Origin: Alphaproteobacteria bacterium
Lineage (GTDB): Bacteria; Pseudomonadota; Alphaproteobacteria; Rhodobacterales; Rhodobacteraceae
DNA length: 7,255 nt
Assembly (NCBI GenBank): GCA_024279075.1
Contig: JAJRRX010000002.1
Coordinates: 1 to 7,255 of the forward strand
Direction of reading: 5' to 3'
In this document: positions 5,862 through 7,255 of the stretch, piece by piece
How positions within the stretch are numbered: the stretch's first letter is position 1
Layout: every line of letters begins with the position of its first letter
Made by a program: the position numbers and the translations under genes
Notes under the pieces: model-generated
What the model was told of the DNA's origin: nothing
Databases searched by the model: none
Seen by the model: only the letters and a program-made list of their open reading frames with translations

Positions 5862-7255
5862 ATGACGAAGCATCATCAGCCTAAGCTGGACACCTCGCCG
5901 GTTGTGAGCGACGAAATTCGCCGCACCACGTGTTATATGTGCGCCTGCCGTTGCGGGATTAACGTCCACATGAAGGACGGCAAGGTCAAGTATATCGAGG
6001 GCAACCGCGACCATCCGGTCAACAAAGGTGTGCTTTGTGCCAAAGGCTCCTCGGGCGTGATGCAGCATTATGCGCCGTCACGCCTGCGCAACCCTATGAA
6101 GCGGGTTGGGGAGCGTGGCGAAGGCAAGTTTGAAGATATTTCGTGGGAAGAGGCCTTTGATATTGCCGTCGGCCTGCTGAAGCCGATTCGTGAGAAAGAC
6201 CCAAAGAAGCTGGCGTTTTTCACGGGGCGTGACCAAAGCCAAAGCATGACAGGCTGGTGGGCGCAGAATTACGGCACCCTTAATTATGCGGCCCATGGCG
6301 GCTTCTGCTCGGTCAACATGGCCGCTGGCGGTATTTATACTATGGGCGGCGCGTTCTGGGAGTTCGGCGCGCCCGATTGGGACCGCGCCAAGCTGTTTAT
6401 GATTTTCGGCGTGGCCGAAGACCACGATTCCAACCCCATCAAAATGGGCCTTGGCAAGCTGAAGGCCAACGGCGCTAAAATCATCGGCGTTAATCCGATC
6501 CGCTCAGGCTATAACGCCATTGCCGATGAATGGGTCGGCATTACGCCGGGCACAGACGGGCTGTTTATCCTGTCGCTCATTCACGAGCTGCTCAAGGCTG
6601 GCAAGGTCGACCTTGATTACCTGATCCGCTACACCAACATGCCGTTTTTGGTGAACCAAGTTGAAAGCTCCGACCAGTTTGGCCTGTTTGTGCGTGATGC
6701 CGATAACAACCAACTGGTGTGGGACCGCACCACGGGCAAAGCCGTGCCATATGAAACCAAAGGCACCAAGCCTGCGATGAGCGGTATGGTTGAGGTTGAC
6801 GGTATCCAGTGCAAGCCTGCTTTCGAGCTGCTGGCCGAGAAATACCTGACCGACGAATATGCGCCCGAGGCTGTAGAAGAGCGTGTCGGCATTTCCGCAG
6901 CCCGCATCCGCTCGATCGCCTCAGACATCGCCCGCGTGGCTTTCGAGGAGGAAATCACCCTTGATATCCCGTGGACAGACTGGAAGGGCGAGAAGCACAA
7001 AACCATGACAGGCCGCCCCGTAGCCATGCACGCCATGCGCGGCATCTCGGCCCACTCCAACGGCTTCCAGACCGCGCGCGCTTTGCACATCCTGCAAATT
7101 CTCGTGGGTTCGGTCGAAGTTCCCGGTGGCTTCCGCTTTAAGCCGCCTTACCCGAAATCGGTGGAGGACCACCCCAAGCCGCACCACGATGTAACCCCCG
7201 GCGCACCGCTGAACGGCCCCCATTTGGGCTATCCGCGCGGGCCAGAGGACTTGTG
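5862..7255 (+). CDS. soeA: Molybdopterin (Mo-bis-MGD) oxidoreductase, probably SoeA sulfite dehydrogenase catalytic subunit, 5' part
   Basis: The first 464 codons are present and the frame is open at the right edge, about half of the expected ~950 residues. GGGGGAAG (5853-5860) precedes the ATG. The N-terminus has a [4Fe-4S] motif C24-x2-C27-x3-C31-x27-C59, an extra C29, and the stretch EGNRDHPVNKGVLCAKGS. These are followed by the DMSO-reductase-family catalytic domain from about residue 78. AAHGGFCSVNMAAGGIY places C149 where the molybdenum ligand is expected. GVNPIRSGYNAIADEWVGITPGTDG (beginning near residue 210) is a cofactor-binding region typical of the family. There is no twin-arginine signal, so the enzyme should stay in the cytoplasm, as SoeABC does. 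There it oxidises sulfite to sulfate, passing electrons through an iron-sulfur subunit (SoeB) to a membrane anchor (SoeC) and quinone. The partner genes would lie beyond the window. The close resemblance to the SoeA of Rhodobacteraceae is from memory. A related polysulfide/thiosulfate reductase-type enzyme is the main alternative. Confidence 0.8.
   Translation, partial: MTKHHQPKLDTSPVVSDEIRRTTCYMCACRCGINVHMKDGKVKYIEGNRDHPVNKGVLCAKGSSGVMQHYAPSRLRNPMKRVGERGEGKFEDISWEEAFDIAVGLLKPIREKDPKKLAFFTGRDQSQSMTGWWAQNYGTLNYAAHGGFCSVNMAAGGIYTMGGAFWEFGAPDWDRAKLFMIFGVAEDHDSNPIKMGLGKLKANGAKIIGVNPIRSGYNAIADEWVGITPGTDGLFILSLIHELLKAGKVDLDYLIRYTNMPFLVNQVESSDQFGLFVRDADNNQLVWDRTTGKAVPYETKGTKPAMSGMVEVDGIQCKPAFELLAEKYLTDEYAPEAVEERVGISAARIRSIASDIARVAFEEEITLDIPWTDWKGEKHKTMTGRPVAMHAMRGISAHSNGFQTARALHILQILVGSVEVPGGFRFKPPYPKSVEDHPKPHHDVTPGAPLNGPHLGYPRGPEDL

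Noticed and set aside
6629..7090. 153-codon minus-strand open frame
   Set aside because: It is antisense to the continuous molybdoenzyme frame, with no family resemblance and no ribosome-binding site seen.

Overview
The window reads as ordinary chromosomal DNA of an alphaproteobacterium, most likely a marine-type Rhodobacteraceae (Roseobacter-like) species. This rests on protein character rather than a database search: the SoeA-type molybdoenzyme start, the single-domain MetE-like protein and the MATE fragment all look like what I know from that family. Base composition is moderate (roughly mid-50s % G+C by eye), and the genes on both strands show no obvious foreign segment.

Layout, left to right. 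(1) The 5' end of a minus-strand gene for a cobalamin-independent methionine synthase-like protein runs off the left edge. (2) A divergent gene follows, a small pseudouridine synthase of the RluE type (409-951). (3) A stretch of about 570 bases without an intact gene (952-1522) holds a decayed minus-strand C-terminal fragment of a MATE-family efflux transporter (one frameshift, one nonsense codon). It also holds the probable promoter and a small inverted repeat upstream of the next operon. (4) A compact three-gene ABC importer operon (1523-5722) encodes a periplasmic binding protein, an ATPase with a C-terminal regulatory region, and a fused two-domain permease. It belongs to the Fe(III)/AfuABC-FbpABC type, but the binding protein lacks the classical paired-tyrosine iron motif, so the substrate is open. 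(5) After a 139-base gap with a clear hairpin comes the first half of a large Mo-bis-MGD oxidoreductase, probably SoeA, the catalytic subunit of a cytoplasmic sulfite:quinone dehydrogenase. It runs off the right edge.

How the parts may work together: the ABC genes are tightly spaced (10 and 2 bases) and form a complete importer. The molybdoenzyme lies on the same strand directly downstream but has its own strong ribosome-binding site and leader, so it may be transcribed separately. A link between the imported substrate and sulfite oxidation (for example a sulfur-containing organic compound whose breakdown yields sulfite) is possible but only inferred from proximity.

I found no mobile element, CRISPR array, tRNA or rRNA, and nothing that clearly amounts to an undescribed system. 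The items most worth a second look are the decayed MATE gene beside the ABC promoter, the uncertain substrate of the transporter, and the small palindromic and hairpin elements in the two leader regions.
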